A stretch of DNA of 34,700 nt. Source: Prosthecobacter sp. (GTDB lineage: Bacteria > Verrucomicrobiota > Verrucomicrobiia > Verrucomicrobiales > Verrucomicrobiaceae). Below the pieces are notes generated by a model. That model saw only the letters and a program-made list of their open reading frames with translations. It was not told the DNA's origin and searched no databases. Position 1 is the stretch's first letter, and every line of letters starts with the position of its first letter. Position numbers and translations under genes: made by a program. Location: NCBI RefSeq assembly GCF_029946185.1, contig NZ_JAQSEA010000163.1:1-34700 (forward strand), in the 5' to 3' direction. Positions 17,121 through 25,320 of this stretch are shown here, one piece after another.

Positions 17121-17936
17121 TCACAGGGACCGCTTGTAGCTGTCACACCGGCTGTGCCAGCCAGCCAGCCAGCGTTGTTCGCCACGCTCCGCCGGAGCGT
17201 TCGCCACCCGGCGGCTGAGCACGCGTTTGGCGGCTGCGGCGAACTGCACATTCCATGAAGTGGAGCTGTTCGGCGATTCCCTGATGGCCTGCAGTACCTG
17301 GAGCAGCCCCCAGCCCTGGCGATTGTACCGTTCTTTGGCGCTGGTGCCTTCGCCTTTGAAATTCACATAGTCGATCAGGCAAAACGTGCCTTCCGGAGTT
17401 GTCTTCAGGGATTCAAAGACCCGTTTGATCCCGGCCCGCTCCTTGGCTGGCACTTCCGCCAGCATCTTCGGCAGCGCAGCCTCCATGCGGGCCATGATGA
17501 ATTCCGTCTGCTGTCTGACCGTGCGGCTGAGTAGCGCCCGCAGCTCCTTCTGCCGCTCGCCGTTTTTGTCTGCCTCAAAGGCCGCTTTGCTCGGCCATGG
17601 GCAGGCTCCCCGTGCCCAACGTGGCGAGGCAATGCCTTGCGCCGCCAGAAAAGCCAGCAGCGGCGGGAAGCTTTCTGCAAACGGTCCGCTGCGCCCCTGT
17701 GGGTACCAGATGAAATGTCCGATGCCCAGAGAAGCGAAATCCTCCCCCCCATTCCAGCTGGTCAGTCCCGCCACGGTACCGCCGCATTCGTTTTGCCAGA
17801 TCCGCTTCCCGACACGGTCCATTTGAGCCGGGGACAAACGCGTTTCGGTTCCACTGCGGGGCGCTGGAACATCAGCACAACCCTCCAAACTGCTCAAAAC
17901 CAGCGTCAGAAAGACAAAAAATTTGATGAATCGCAT
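17121..17936 (-). CDS. Lipoprotein with lysozyme-like (GH24-type) active-site pattern
   Basis: Product of 271 residues. The signal peptide ends in a lipobox (LSSLEGC, Cys20). The mature part begins with RIWQNECGG (Glu50), then GGEDFASLGIGHFIW with Asp66 and Gly71-Ile-Gly-His74. A glutamate followed about 20 residues later by D...GIGH is the arrangement of phage T4-type lysozymes (Glu11, Asp20, GIGH 28-31), where it cleaves peptidoglycan between sugars. The rest (WPSKAAFEADK, LIDYVNFKGEGTSAKERYNRQGWGLLQVL in parts) matches no domain I can name. A murein-active lipoprotein is therefore likely but inferred from a short motif. It lies convergent to the FHA membrane protein (6 bases between) and divergent from the giant FHA gene. 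Confidence 0.65.
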   Translation of the reverse strand: MRFIKFFVFLTLVLSSLEGCADVPAPRSGTETRLSPAQMDRVGKRIWQNECGGTVAGLTSWNGGEDFASLGIGHFIWYPQGRSGPFAESFPPLLAFLAAQGIASPRWARGACPWPSKAAFEADKNGERQKELRALLSRTVRQQTEFIMARMEAALPKMLAEVPAKERAGIKRVFESLKTTPEGTFCLIDYVNFKGEGTSAKERYNRQGWGLLQVLQAIRESPNSSTSWNVQFAAAAKRVLSRRVANAPAERGEQRWLAGWHSRCDSYKRSL

Positions 17937-18038
17937 GGCTTTTATATTTTAGAAATCTTAAATGATGCTGGGCAATGAAGTGGTTTTTGTAACAATAGCT
18001 TCCTCACCCATCTTCCCTATCGACTCATTTCATTAAGT

Positions 18039-18067
18039 TTGATTCACTGATTTTCCACCCCTATTCT
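18039..18067 (+). promoter_or_regulatory. Candidate sigma-70-type promoter for the giant FHA gene
   Basis: TTGATT (18039-18044) and TATTCT (18062-18067) are 17 bases apart, inside an AT-rich stretch in an otherwise GC-rich region. This would start transcription about 25 bases before the ATG at 18100. Confidence 0.4.
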
Positions 18068-18099
18068 ATCGACCCTTAAGTCCTTTCTGCGCGTCCGGC

Positions 18100-21000
18100 A
18101 TGCCATATCTGGCCTTCAATCTTAATGATGGAAATGAGTTCGTCTTCGACATACTCGAAGAGCGCCTGTCCATCGGGCGAGAAGCCAGCAATGACATTGT
18201 CATCGACAACACCTTCATTTCAACCTTTCACGCGGAGTTCCTGCGTCAGCCGGATGGAGGCTACGAAATCGTCGATTTAAAATCCTCCAACGGCACCTTC
18301 GTCAACGGCAGGCGGGTGGAGCGCTTTCGCGTCAAAGGCGGAGACCGCATCATGTTCGGCCAGTTGGAAAGCCGCTTTCGAGAGCGGGCACCGAAGGGCA
18401 TGGCCTCGGATGGAGGTTCCAAAGCCGTTTCCGTCCCCAAGGGCCAGCCAAGCCGCGAAGATGGCAAAAAAGGCGACACCGAAAGCATCCCCGCACGGAA
18501 TAAGGGTGACCTGCCACAATCCAACCCTGAAACCGGCAAAATCGAGGTCACCAAGCCGGTTGTACATCGAATCTCTGCCGATTCTCTGCGGCCGCCCGGC
18601 GGCAGCGCACCACCTGCTTCGCTGATTCCCAAGCCTTCCGCCTTCGTTTCCCCTGCATCTGCATCCGATCCCGTGGTTTCCAAACAAACTGCTGTGGTGC
18701 GTGACGAAATTGAAAAACTTCGCCAGCAGCGCGATTCCCTGCGGGCTGAAAATGACGTGGAGCAGAAGCGGCGTGACGAGATTCGCTCGCTGGATGCCAC
18801 CCTGGATGTCCGCCGCAAAGAACTCGGCCAGACGCAGACCGAAGTCACCGGATTCAAGAGTGAACTCGAAAAACTGCGCGTTCAGGTGCAAAACGCCCGG
18901 ACCGAAATGGAGAACGCGAAGGCGGAAGCCGGCAAGCACGATGTCAAACGCCGCGATCTAAGCAACACCGAGAGCAAGCTCGAATCCACTCGCACCCTCG
19001 TCGCCAAGGCCGAGGAGGACCTCAGCACCGCGCAGAAAAGCCTGCAGGCCCTGCACGCAGAGGCCGAAAAGCAGCACAAAACGCGTGAAGCTGCCACCGC
19101 CAAACTCATGGCCGGGGAAGCGGCGGCAAAGGAGAAGTTGGCGTCCATCAACCAGCTTCTTGCCACGGCGCAAAAGTCTGAAGCAGATCTGAAGTCTCAG
19201 CGCACCGGTGAACTGCAGGCGCTCGACACCCAGCTTGCGGCAAAAACAACCGAACTGGCAACGTCACAGGCTGCGCTGGCGAAAGTGCTGGGCGATCTCG
19301 CAGCACAGCAGGCCTCATTTGACAAAATCACCGCAGAGGCAAAATCTTGCGAAAGCACACGGGTCAAACTGGCCGCCGAAGAAGCAGCCACAGCGAAGAA
19401 ACTTGCCGACCTTCAGCAGCAGGTCAGCAGCGCCGAGGCAGGGGTGCAGCGCCTAGCCTCATTGCAGGCCGAAACGCAGAAGTCCGAAACCGAGCAGCTT
19501 TCCAAGCGCAGCGCGGAATTGCAGGTGCTTGATCAACAGTTCGAGAAGAGGAGTGCCGAACTGAAGAAGGCGCAGGCTGATCTGGCGAAAACGCAAAGTG
19601 ATTTCACCGCGCAGCAGAATGCGCTCATGCATTCCACGGAGGCTGCAAAAACACGGGAGGCCGCAGTCGCCAAGCTCACTGCGGAAGAAACGATCGCCGC
19701 GCAGAAACTGGCCGGGTTGCAAAATCAGATCAGCGATTCCGATGCAGAGGTCAAACGTCTCACCGCGCTGCAGTCTGATGCGCAGAAGTCCGAAGCCGAA
19801 CAGCACACGAAACGCAGCACGGATTTGCAAAACCTCGACCAGCAGCTCGAAGTTCGCCGTGCCGATCTGGCGAAACTCGAAGCGCAGCGGGAAGCCAAGC
19901 AGAACGAAATCGAAGCCGTCAATGCCTCACTGACGAAAGCCCAGGAGCAGGTGCAGCACGCACAGACTCAGATCGCACAATTGGGAGGTGAGGAAAAAGC
20001 CATCACCGTGCGCGTTGACGAACTGCGCGGTAACGAAGACCGCCTCAATACCCTGACCCTGACCATGGGACAGATGGAAAATCAGCGAGGCGTGCTCGAT
20101 GCCGCCATTCGCGCACTGCTTGGCAGGCAGCAGTCCCATGAGGCCGATGCGAGCACCGCCGAGCAGCGCATGAAGGAAATGCGTGTCCAGTTATCCGAAC
20201 TGGAGCAGCAGCATCACGCCGCAGAGCAGCAGCTTGCGACGCTGAACATCCAGAAGTCAGAGGCCGAAGCCGCTTTCGCCACTCAGGAGAAGGAAGCGCT
20301 GGCCAAACTCGCAGACATTGACCAGCAGGCCAAGGACACACGGAAGCTGGACGAATCGGAGCGGATCGTGGCCGAGAAACGCCAGGCGGACCTCGACGCG
20401 CTGATTGCTGCAAGCGGCACACGTCTGGCTGAGGTGCAGGCGCAGGTGAAAGAACTCGAAGACAAGGCCGCAGATCTCACCAACAAGCTCGACGACCTTG
20501 CTTCGACCGATTCAAAGCTCAAAGACAACACGGACGCACTGAAGGCCGTCGAATCGCACAAAGCCGAGGTCTCGGCTGCCGTGGCCGCCTTGGTCAAAGA
20601 CCGTGATGAACGCACGCGCGAGCTCCTCGCCGCCACTGAGCATGGCCGTGCGCAAACACTGCTCACACAAACCCTCACCCAGCGCCGCGCGACCTTGGAA
20701 AAAGAGGTTCAACACATCGAGGAGCAGCAGACCGAACTTTCCCAGACCATGGGCAAACTGCGCGAGCAGTTGCGGGTGGCCGAAACCGAGATCAAGGAGC
20801 GCGAGTCCACACTCGCTGCTGCCGAGCAGCGCAGCAAAAACCTCGAAGAAATCACTGCCGCTTCGGACCAGAAGTTCAAAATTCTGCAGGCCGAGTACAA
20901 GAAGGTCACCGAACAGTTGGCGCTGGCTAAAACGGATCTGGAGCAGACGGCTGCCGCTGTGATCGAAAAGAAAAAGGAGGCGGACGCCACTGCCGCCACC

Positions 21001-23397
21001 GCTGAGAAAAACTCGCAGCAGCAGCTCTTGCTGGTGGAAAAAATCAGTGGTCTGGAAGCTGTCATCGCCACGCTCACCACGACACACGCCAGCACGCAGC
21101 AAGATCTCTCCGCAGCGGAATCAGATTTCCGAAATCTCCAAGATCGCATGGCCGAGCGGCAGAAGGAAATCGCCGGCGCCGAAGCCCGTGTGGCCGAACT
21201 CACCCAGCAGGCTGCAGGTCTTGACGACCGTTTGCAGGAACTGGCTGCCGCGAACAAGCAGAACGCCGAACTGAATGGCGCCATCACGACTGCCACGCAG
21301 GAGCGTGACAAGCTGCAGGCCGAAATACAACGTCTGGCCAAAGAACGTTCTGAGCTTGAATCGGTGCTGCCTGATCTGCGTGGCAACGTGACGCAAACCC
21401 GCGCCGAGGCAGACAATTTGAAGGCCGAGCTTGCTGGGTTGATCAAGGACCGTGACGCTGCTGCCGCAACGCTGAAGGAATCGCTGGCGCAGCGCATGTC
21501 TTCCGAAGCCGCCATCGAAGCTTTGCGACTTGAGTCCGTCAGTCTGGATAAAACCCTGAGTGACAAGCGCGCCAACCTCGAAGCCGAGACGACAGCAAAA
21601 CTCGCGGAGGCGAACGCCGCCGAAACCCGGCTCAAGGGCGTGCAGGAGCGCATTGCAGTCGCTGAAAAGCGGCTGGCTGAACTAGGGGAGGTGGATGCCC
21701 GCATCGCCACGGCCACCAAGACTCTCAAAGACACCGAAACGCAGCGGCAGACGGAAGACAAGGCACTGGCAGAACTGGCCCGCAACCAGGACAGGTTGAA
21801 GAAGGATTGCGCCGCGCTTGAGGCTTCATTGAAGACCGAGAATGCGAGGCTTGTGGAACTCAACAAGGCCGTCAAAACTAACGAAGCCAAAGCAGCGGAT
21901 GCTGAAAAACGCACGGATAAAGCCGTTGCCGCGCAGCAGGTGGCCGAACATAAGCGTATCGAGGCCGATGCCGCTGCTGAGAGGGCGCGTGCGGAGGAGA
22001 AGAACCTGCGGAAACAGATTCCCACCCTGACCACTGAGCTGGCGGGCATTCAGGCGCTGCTGGTCAGCGTGACGAAACAACGCGAGGAGGCTTCGCAGTT
22101 CGTCACGCGCCTGAACGTCAGCACCGACGGCCAGAACAAGAAGCTGGCCGAACTCCAGCAGCAGATTTCCCAGCTGGAAGAGGCGCACAAAGTGAGGGAA
22201 GATCGCATGATGAAAGCACAGGCAGATGTGGACAAAGAGGTCGCGCGTCTCAAGACGGCGCAGGAGCAGTCCCGTGCAGCCGAGACACAGCTTGTTGAAC
22301 TGGAAAAAGAGGTCAAGGACGCCAAGCTGAAGGCGGATGCTGCGAAGAAAGATTCCGCTGCGATCGAGGGCGAACTGCGCCAGCGGCTTGACCGCGTGCA
22401 GAATCTCAAAGCTGACGAGGAGCGGCTGCTCAAGGTCATCGAGAACCAGAAGTCGGAACTGGCTGAGGTGGACATGACCCACAAGGAACTCCACACCAAG
22501 ATCGAGGCGCGAAAGACCGAGCTGGGCGAATTCATCACCGTTGGTGGCAAAATTCTCGGCCTCGGCCAGGCGCTGTCAGGGCTGGAATCACGCCAGACGG
22601 AGATCAACAAATCTCTGCGCAAGGCCTCCGAGGAAGATCTGGCGATTCAGGTGAAACTGAACGCTGCGCAGGAGGCGCTGAATCGCGAAGCTGCACGTGC
22701 CGAACAGTCCCGCAAGGATCGCGAGGCCGCTGATGCCGAATTCAAGAAATTCAGCGCCGATATCCAGAAGCAGGCGTCTGTGTTGCAAAACTACGAACTG
22801 GAACAGAAGAAGCGCATCGCCGAACTGGAAAAGCGCATCGCCGACCTGGGCACCACGCAGCAGCGCGCTGTGGGTCAGATCGACGAAACCAAGGCCGAAC
22901 TTGTCCGGCTGGAAGGCAAAAAGCAGGAGTTTGCTCAGGCTGAGGCCCAGCTCAAGCATTGGCAGGACATCGAAAAACGTCTGCGCGGCCAGCTCGTTGA
23001 GCTGGAGGAGAAGCACGAGGTCATGCGCCGCGGTCTGCCCACCGAGGAGGGCACGGTCGTCATGTTTGCCAATGACATCATCAAGCGTATCGACCTCATT
23101 GATGCCTTGGTGGCCCGCTATGCCGGATCAAAAGGCAGCGACGTTCCGCAGCAACTCGTCACGCTGCGCGCCTCATTTGAGGATATTTTGCACCAACATG
23201 GGATCACCGAATTTGATGTGACCTCTGGCACCGAAGTCGATATTGACCTGCGCAAGCGCATTGCCGTCGTGGATTCCCTGCCCGGCAAGGCAAAGCCGCG
23301 CGTCACTGAAAGCTGCCGCTCTGGCTTTATCTTCTCGCGTGGCGAGGGACACGAGATTATCCTGCGGAAAGTGGAGGTCCGAACCTCCAGCCAGTAG
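18100..23397 (+). CDS. Giant FHA - coiled coil - GrpE-like protein (1765 residues)
   Basis: Three parts can be seen. Residues 1-95 are an FHA domain with all key residues (Gly26-Arg27, Ser41, His44, Asn69-Gly70), which should bind phospho-threonine. Residues 96-200 are a Pro/Ser/Lys-rich linker. About 205-1645 is almost unbroken coiled coil rich in Glu, Lys, Ala, Gln and Leu, with repeated TREAAxAKL...LDQQ units. Residues about 1650-1762 are globular and follow the layout of GrpE: a helical stretch (IIKRIDLIDALVARY, ASFEDILHQHGITEFDV), then VDIDLRKRIAVV at the place of FDPxxHEAV, then SGFIFSRGEGHEIILRKVEV at the place of GYxxxxRxLRPAxVxV (quoted in its order only). The next gene is an Hsp70. 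I infer a nucleotide-exchange factor fused to a very long rod. There is no signal peptide or membrane segment, so it is cytoplasmic. A structural or SMC-like rod is the alternative. Confidence 0.82.
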   Translation: MPYLAFNLNDGNEFVFDILEERLSIGREASNDIVIDNTFISTFHAEFLRQPDGGYEIVDLKSSNGTFVNGRRVERFRVKGGDRIMFGQLESRFRERAPKGMASDGGSKAVSVPKGQPSREDGKKGDTESIPARNKGDLPQSNPETGKIEVTKPVVHRISADSLRPPGGSAPPASLIPKPSAFVSPASASDPVVSKQTAVVRDEIEKLRQQRDSLRAENDVEQKRRDEIRSLDATLDVRRKELGQTQTEVTGFKSELEKLRVQVQNARTEMENAKAEAGKHDVKRRDLSNTESKLESTRTLVAKAEEDLSTAQKSLQALHAEAEKQHKTREAATAKLMAGEAAAKEKLASINQLLATAQKSEADLKSQRTGELQALDTQLAAKTTELATSQAALAKVLGDLAAQQASFDKITAEAKSCESTRVKLAAEEAATAKKLADLQQQVSSAEAGVQRLASLQAETQKSETEQLSKRSAELQVLDQQFEKRSAELKKAQADLAKTQSDFTAQQNALMHSTEAAKTREAAVAKLTAEETIAAQKLAGLQNQISDSDAEVKRLTALQSDAQKSEAEQHTKRSTDLQNLDQQLEVRRADLAKLEAQREAKQNEIEAVNASLTKAQEQVQHAQTQIAQLGGEEKAITVRVDELRGNEDRLNTLTLTMGQMENQRGVLDAAIRALLGRQQSHEADASTAEQRMKEMRVQLSELEQQHHAAEQQLATLNIQKSEAEAAFATQEKEALAKLADIDQQAKDTRKLDESERIVAEKRQADLDALIAASGTRLAEVQAQVKELEDKAADLTNKLDDLASTDSKLKDNTDALKAVESHKAEVSAAVAALVKDRDERTRELLAATEHGRAQTLLTQTLTQRRATLEKEVQHIEEQQTELSQTMGKLREQLRVAETEIKERESTLAAAEQRSKNLEEITAASDQKFKILQAEYKKVTEQLALAKTDLEQTAAAVIEKKKEADATAATAEKNSQQQLLLVEKISGLEAVIATLTTTHASTQQDLSAAESDFRNLQDRMAERQKEIAGAEARVAELTQQAAGLDDRLQELAAANKQNAELNGAITTATQERDKLQAEIQRLAKERSELESVLPDLRGNVTQTRAEADNLKAELAGLIKDRDAAAATLKESLAQRMSSEAAIEALRLESVSLDKTLSDKRANLEAETTAKLAEANAAETRLKGVQERIAVAEKRLAELGEVDARIATATKTLKDTETQRQTEDKALAELARNQDRLKKDCAALEASLKTENARLVELNKAVKTNEAKAADAEKRTDKAVAAQQVAEHKRIEADAAAERARAEEKNLRKQIPTLTTELAGIQALLVSVTKQREEASQFVTRLNVSTDGQNKKLAELQQQISQLEEAHKVREDRMMKAQADVDKEVARLKTAQEQSRAAETQLVELEKEVKDAKLKADAAKKDSAAIEGELRQRLDRVQNLKADEERLLKVIENQKSELAEVDMTHKELHTKIEARKTELGEFITVGGKILGLGQALSGLESRQTEINKSLRKASEEDLAIQVKLNAAQEALNREAARAEQSRKDREAADAEFKKFSADIQKQASVLQNYELEQKKRIAELEKRIADLGTTQQRAVGQIDETKAELVRLEGKKQEFAQAEAQLKHWQDIEKRLRGQLVELEEKHEVMRRGLPTEEGTVVMFANDIIKRIDLIDALVARYAGSKGSDVPQQLVTLRASFEDILHQHGITEFDVTSGTEVDIDLRKRIAVVDSLPGKAKPRVTESCRSGFIFSRGEGHEIILRKVEVRTSSQ
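19081..19940 (+). repeat. Three diverged internal repeats in the coiled coil
   Basis: Units starting near 19081 (TREAATAKL), 19351 (ESTRVKLAAEEAA) and 19651 (TREAAVAKL) each run about 90-100 codons. They share the order AKL..EEAA..KL, then QKSEAxxxxxR, then a copy of LDxQ. The second and third are the most alike (QKSETEQLSKRSAELQVLDQQ against QKSEAEQHTKRSTDLQNLDQQ in parts). This suggests that the rod grew by unit duplication. Confidence 0.55.
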
Positions 23398-23433
23398 CCC
23401 CGCCTCTGGAACCTTTTTCACACACACATTGTT

Positions 23434-24924
23434 ATGGCTGAATACGTTGGAATCGACCTTGGAACCACCCTTTCGGGGCTGGCTTACCTAAAACCTGATG
23501 GAAACCCCGAAATCGTGCCCAACGCCGACGGTGAGCGCCTGACTCATTCCGTGGTCTTCTTCGATTCGCATGAGGATGTGAAGCTCGTCGGCAGCGCCGC
23601 CCGCGACGGTGGCGAACCCGACCGCACCATTTTTCAGATCAAGCGGTTCATGGACGACCCGGAGCATCTCGTTGAGATCGACGGCAAGAAATGGACACCG
23701 GCGGAAATCTCCGCGCTGATCTTGTCCAAGCTGAAGCGCGACTGTTCCAAAATCTGCGGCGACATCAATGAGGTCGTCATCACCGTTCCCGCAAACTTCA
23801 ACGAACTGGCCCGCAAGAGCACCATCGCCGCCGCTGAAATGGCCGGCATGAAGGTGAAGCGTCTGGTGAACGAGCCGACGGCGGCAGCTGTTTACTACGC
23901 CCACTCACAGGGCGTGAAGGGCCGCATTCTGGTGTTCGACCTCGGCGGCGGTACGCTGGACACGACGATCCTTGAAGTCGAAGGCGACAACATCAAAATT
24001 CTCACCTCCGAAGGCGCACGGCATCTCGGTGGCAGCAACTTTGACGACATCCTGCTCGACGCCTATGCGGAGCAGTACAAGAAGCAGACCGGCGCGGCGT
24101 TGTACAGCGACGAACGCCACCGCCGCCGTGTGCTGCAGGCCACAGAAGACGCGAAAAAGATGCTCTCAAAGCTCCAGCGCGTGAATGACACCGTGGCCAA
24201 CGACCAGAACAGCGGCATCGCCCGCATTGATTTGAGCCGCGAGCATTTTGAGAAGCTGATCCGCCACATGCTCACCCGCACGGTGTTCCTCGTTGAGCAG
24301 GCGTTGGATTCCGCCAAGCTGAAAACCTCCGACATCGACCACATCGTGCTCGTGGGCGGCTCGACGCGCATTCCGAAGGTGAAGTCCATGCTGGAAAAGA
24401 TGTTCGGCAAGACACCCAAATCCTGCGGCAACGTGGACGAGTGCGTGGCCCTTGGAGCCGCCTTGTTCGCGAAAAAATCAGCGCGCATCCAGGAAGTCTG
24501 CAATGCGAGCTACGGCACGCTGGCGATGGTTTACAACGCTAAGACGAAGCAGGAAAAGCTGATGAACTCCATCGTGATTCCCAAGAACTCGCCGATTCCC
24601 TGTTCACGCACGCAGGTCTATCAGACCTCGGAGGACAATGAGCGCGTCATCGAGGTGGACATCACCCAGGGCGAGGATGAAGACGCCAAGTTCGTCGATG
24701 TCATCGGCCGCCTGACCTTGGACGTGCCGCCCAACCGCGCCAAGGGCTGTGAAGTGGCCGTGACCTTCAGCTACGATGAAAATCAGCGCGTGCGCGCCCT
24801 CGTGGTGGACAAGCAGTCAGGCCGCAGCAAGGAAGTCGCTGTGACCTACAAGGGCGCGGGAGTGCTCTCAGACGAAGAACTGAAGCGCCGCAGCCATCAT
24901 CTTCGCACCATGCGCATTGAGTAA
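23434..24924 (+). CDS. Short Hsp70 (DnaK-like) without a lid
   Basis: Product of 496 residues against about 610-640 for DnaK. Residues 1-375 form a complete ATPase domain: phosphate-1 loop GIDLGTTLSG, VPANFNELARKST, connect region VNEPTAAAVYYAH, phosphate-2 DLGGGTLDTT, and adenosine loop VLVGGSTRIPK. About 376-490 is a beta substrate-binding domain (VIPKNSPIP, DNERVIEVDITQGE). The helical lid and the disordered tail of DnaK are absent. The usual VLLLDVTPLSLG linker region is replaced by SYGTLAMVYNAK. It lies 36 bases after the giant FHA-coiled coil-GrpE-like gene and 29 bases before a small gene. The canonical dnaK-dnaJ-grpE neighbours are missing, so this is a specialised Hsp70, probably working with the neighbouring exchange-factor-like protein. 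No Shine-Dalgarno is seen. Confidence 0.92.
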   Translation: MAEYVGIDLGTTLSGLAYLKPDGNPEIVPNADGERLTHSVVFFDSHEDVKLVGSAARDGGEPDRTIFQIKRFMDDPEHLVEIDGKKWTPAEISALILSKLKRDCSKICGDINEVVITVPANFNELARKSTIAAAEMAGMKVKRLVNEPTAAAVYYAHSQGVKGRILVFDLGGGTLDTTILEVEGDNIKILTSEGARHLGGSNFDDILLDAYAEQYKKQTGAALYSDERHRRRVLQATEDAKKMLSKLQRVNDTVANDQNSGIARIDLSREHFEKLIRHMLTRTVFLVEQALDSAKLKTSDIDHIVLVGGSTRIPKVKSMLEKMFGKTPKSCGNVDECVALGAALFAKKSARIQEVCNASYGTLAMVYNAKTKQEKLMNSIVIPKNSPIPCSRTQVYQTSEDNERVIEVDITQGEDEDAKFVDVIGRLTLDVPPNRAKGCEVAVTFSYDENQRVRALVVDKQSGRSKEVAVTYKGAGVLSDEELKRRSHHLRTMRIE

Positions 24925-24938
24925 ATCACCACTCACTG

Positions 24939-24944
24939 AAGGAG
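24939..24944 (+). promoter_or_regulatory. Strong Shine-Dalgarno of the 110-residue gene
   Basis: AAGGAG ends 9 bases before the ATG at 24954. Most genes in this window, including the Hsp70 gene just upstream, lack such a site. It supports 24954 as a real start and suggests high translation. Confidence 0.65.
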
Positions 24945-24953
24945 ACCAACATC

Positions 24954-25286
24954 ATGTTCAAGATCCTCAAATCACTTTCCAGATCACTCGGTGGCTCTCA
25001 CAAGCCTGCCGCCGAAGCCAAGCCGACCGCCAAAGAGGGCAGTCTTCTCGCCAAGGTTAACAAGGCTGCCCCTGTGGTTGCGAAAGCACCGCCTGCCAGC
25101 AGTCCGGAAGACCTCTGTGGCATCACCCCCAAGATGTCCAAGGACGAGATCATGGCCCAGCTGAAGATGCTGTTTCGCCGCTACAACCGCAGCGCTTCCA
25201 GCCTGGACGCCAAACTGCGCGGCGAGGCGGACCAGATGCTCGATGCCATCGTGGCGATGCGAGAAAAGCACTTCGGCGAGATTTGA
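24954..25286 (+). CDS. Small basic protein of unknown function, Hsp70 operon
   Basis: Product of 110 residues. Residues 1-57 are rich in Lys, Ala, Ser and Pro and probably flexible (MFKILKSLSRSLGG at the start could form an amphipathic helix). Residues 58-110 look like a helical bundle: MSKDEIMAQLKMLFRRY, then SSLDAKLRGEADQMLDAIVAMREKHFG. There is no HPD motif, so it is not a recognisable J-domain, though a three-helix module that binds the Hsp70 is possible (inference). I know no family for it. It follows the Hsp70 gene by 29 bases with a strong ribosome-binding site and ends 34 bases before the pseudouridine synthase gene, so it belongs to the same run of genes. Confidence 0.75.
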   Translation: MFKILKSLSRSLGGSHKPAAEAKPTAKEGSLLAKVNKAAPVVAKAPPASSPEDLCGITPKMSKDEIMAQLKMLFRRYNRSASSLDAKLRGEADQMLDAIVAMREKHFGEI

Positions 25287-25320
25287 TCCTGTCGTTCGCG
25301 GTCTGGATGGAAGTGACGGC

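Noticed and set aside
19081-19940. CRISPR or DNA-level tandem array in the giant gene
   Set aside because: The repeats are in frame, diverged and at protein level. There are no constant repeats with unique spacers anywhere in the window.
20709-22049. Long minus-strand open frame (446 codons) inside the giant coiled-coil gene
   Set aside because: Its product is almost only Ser, Ala, Arg and Val, as expected from reading Glu/Lys/Ala/Gln codons backwards. It has no domain and lies fully within a well-supported gene.
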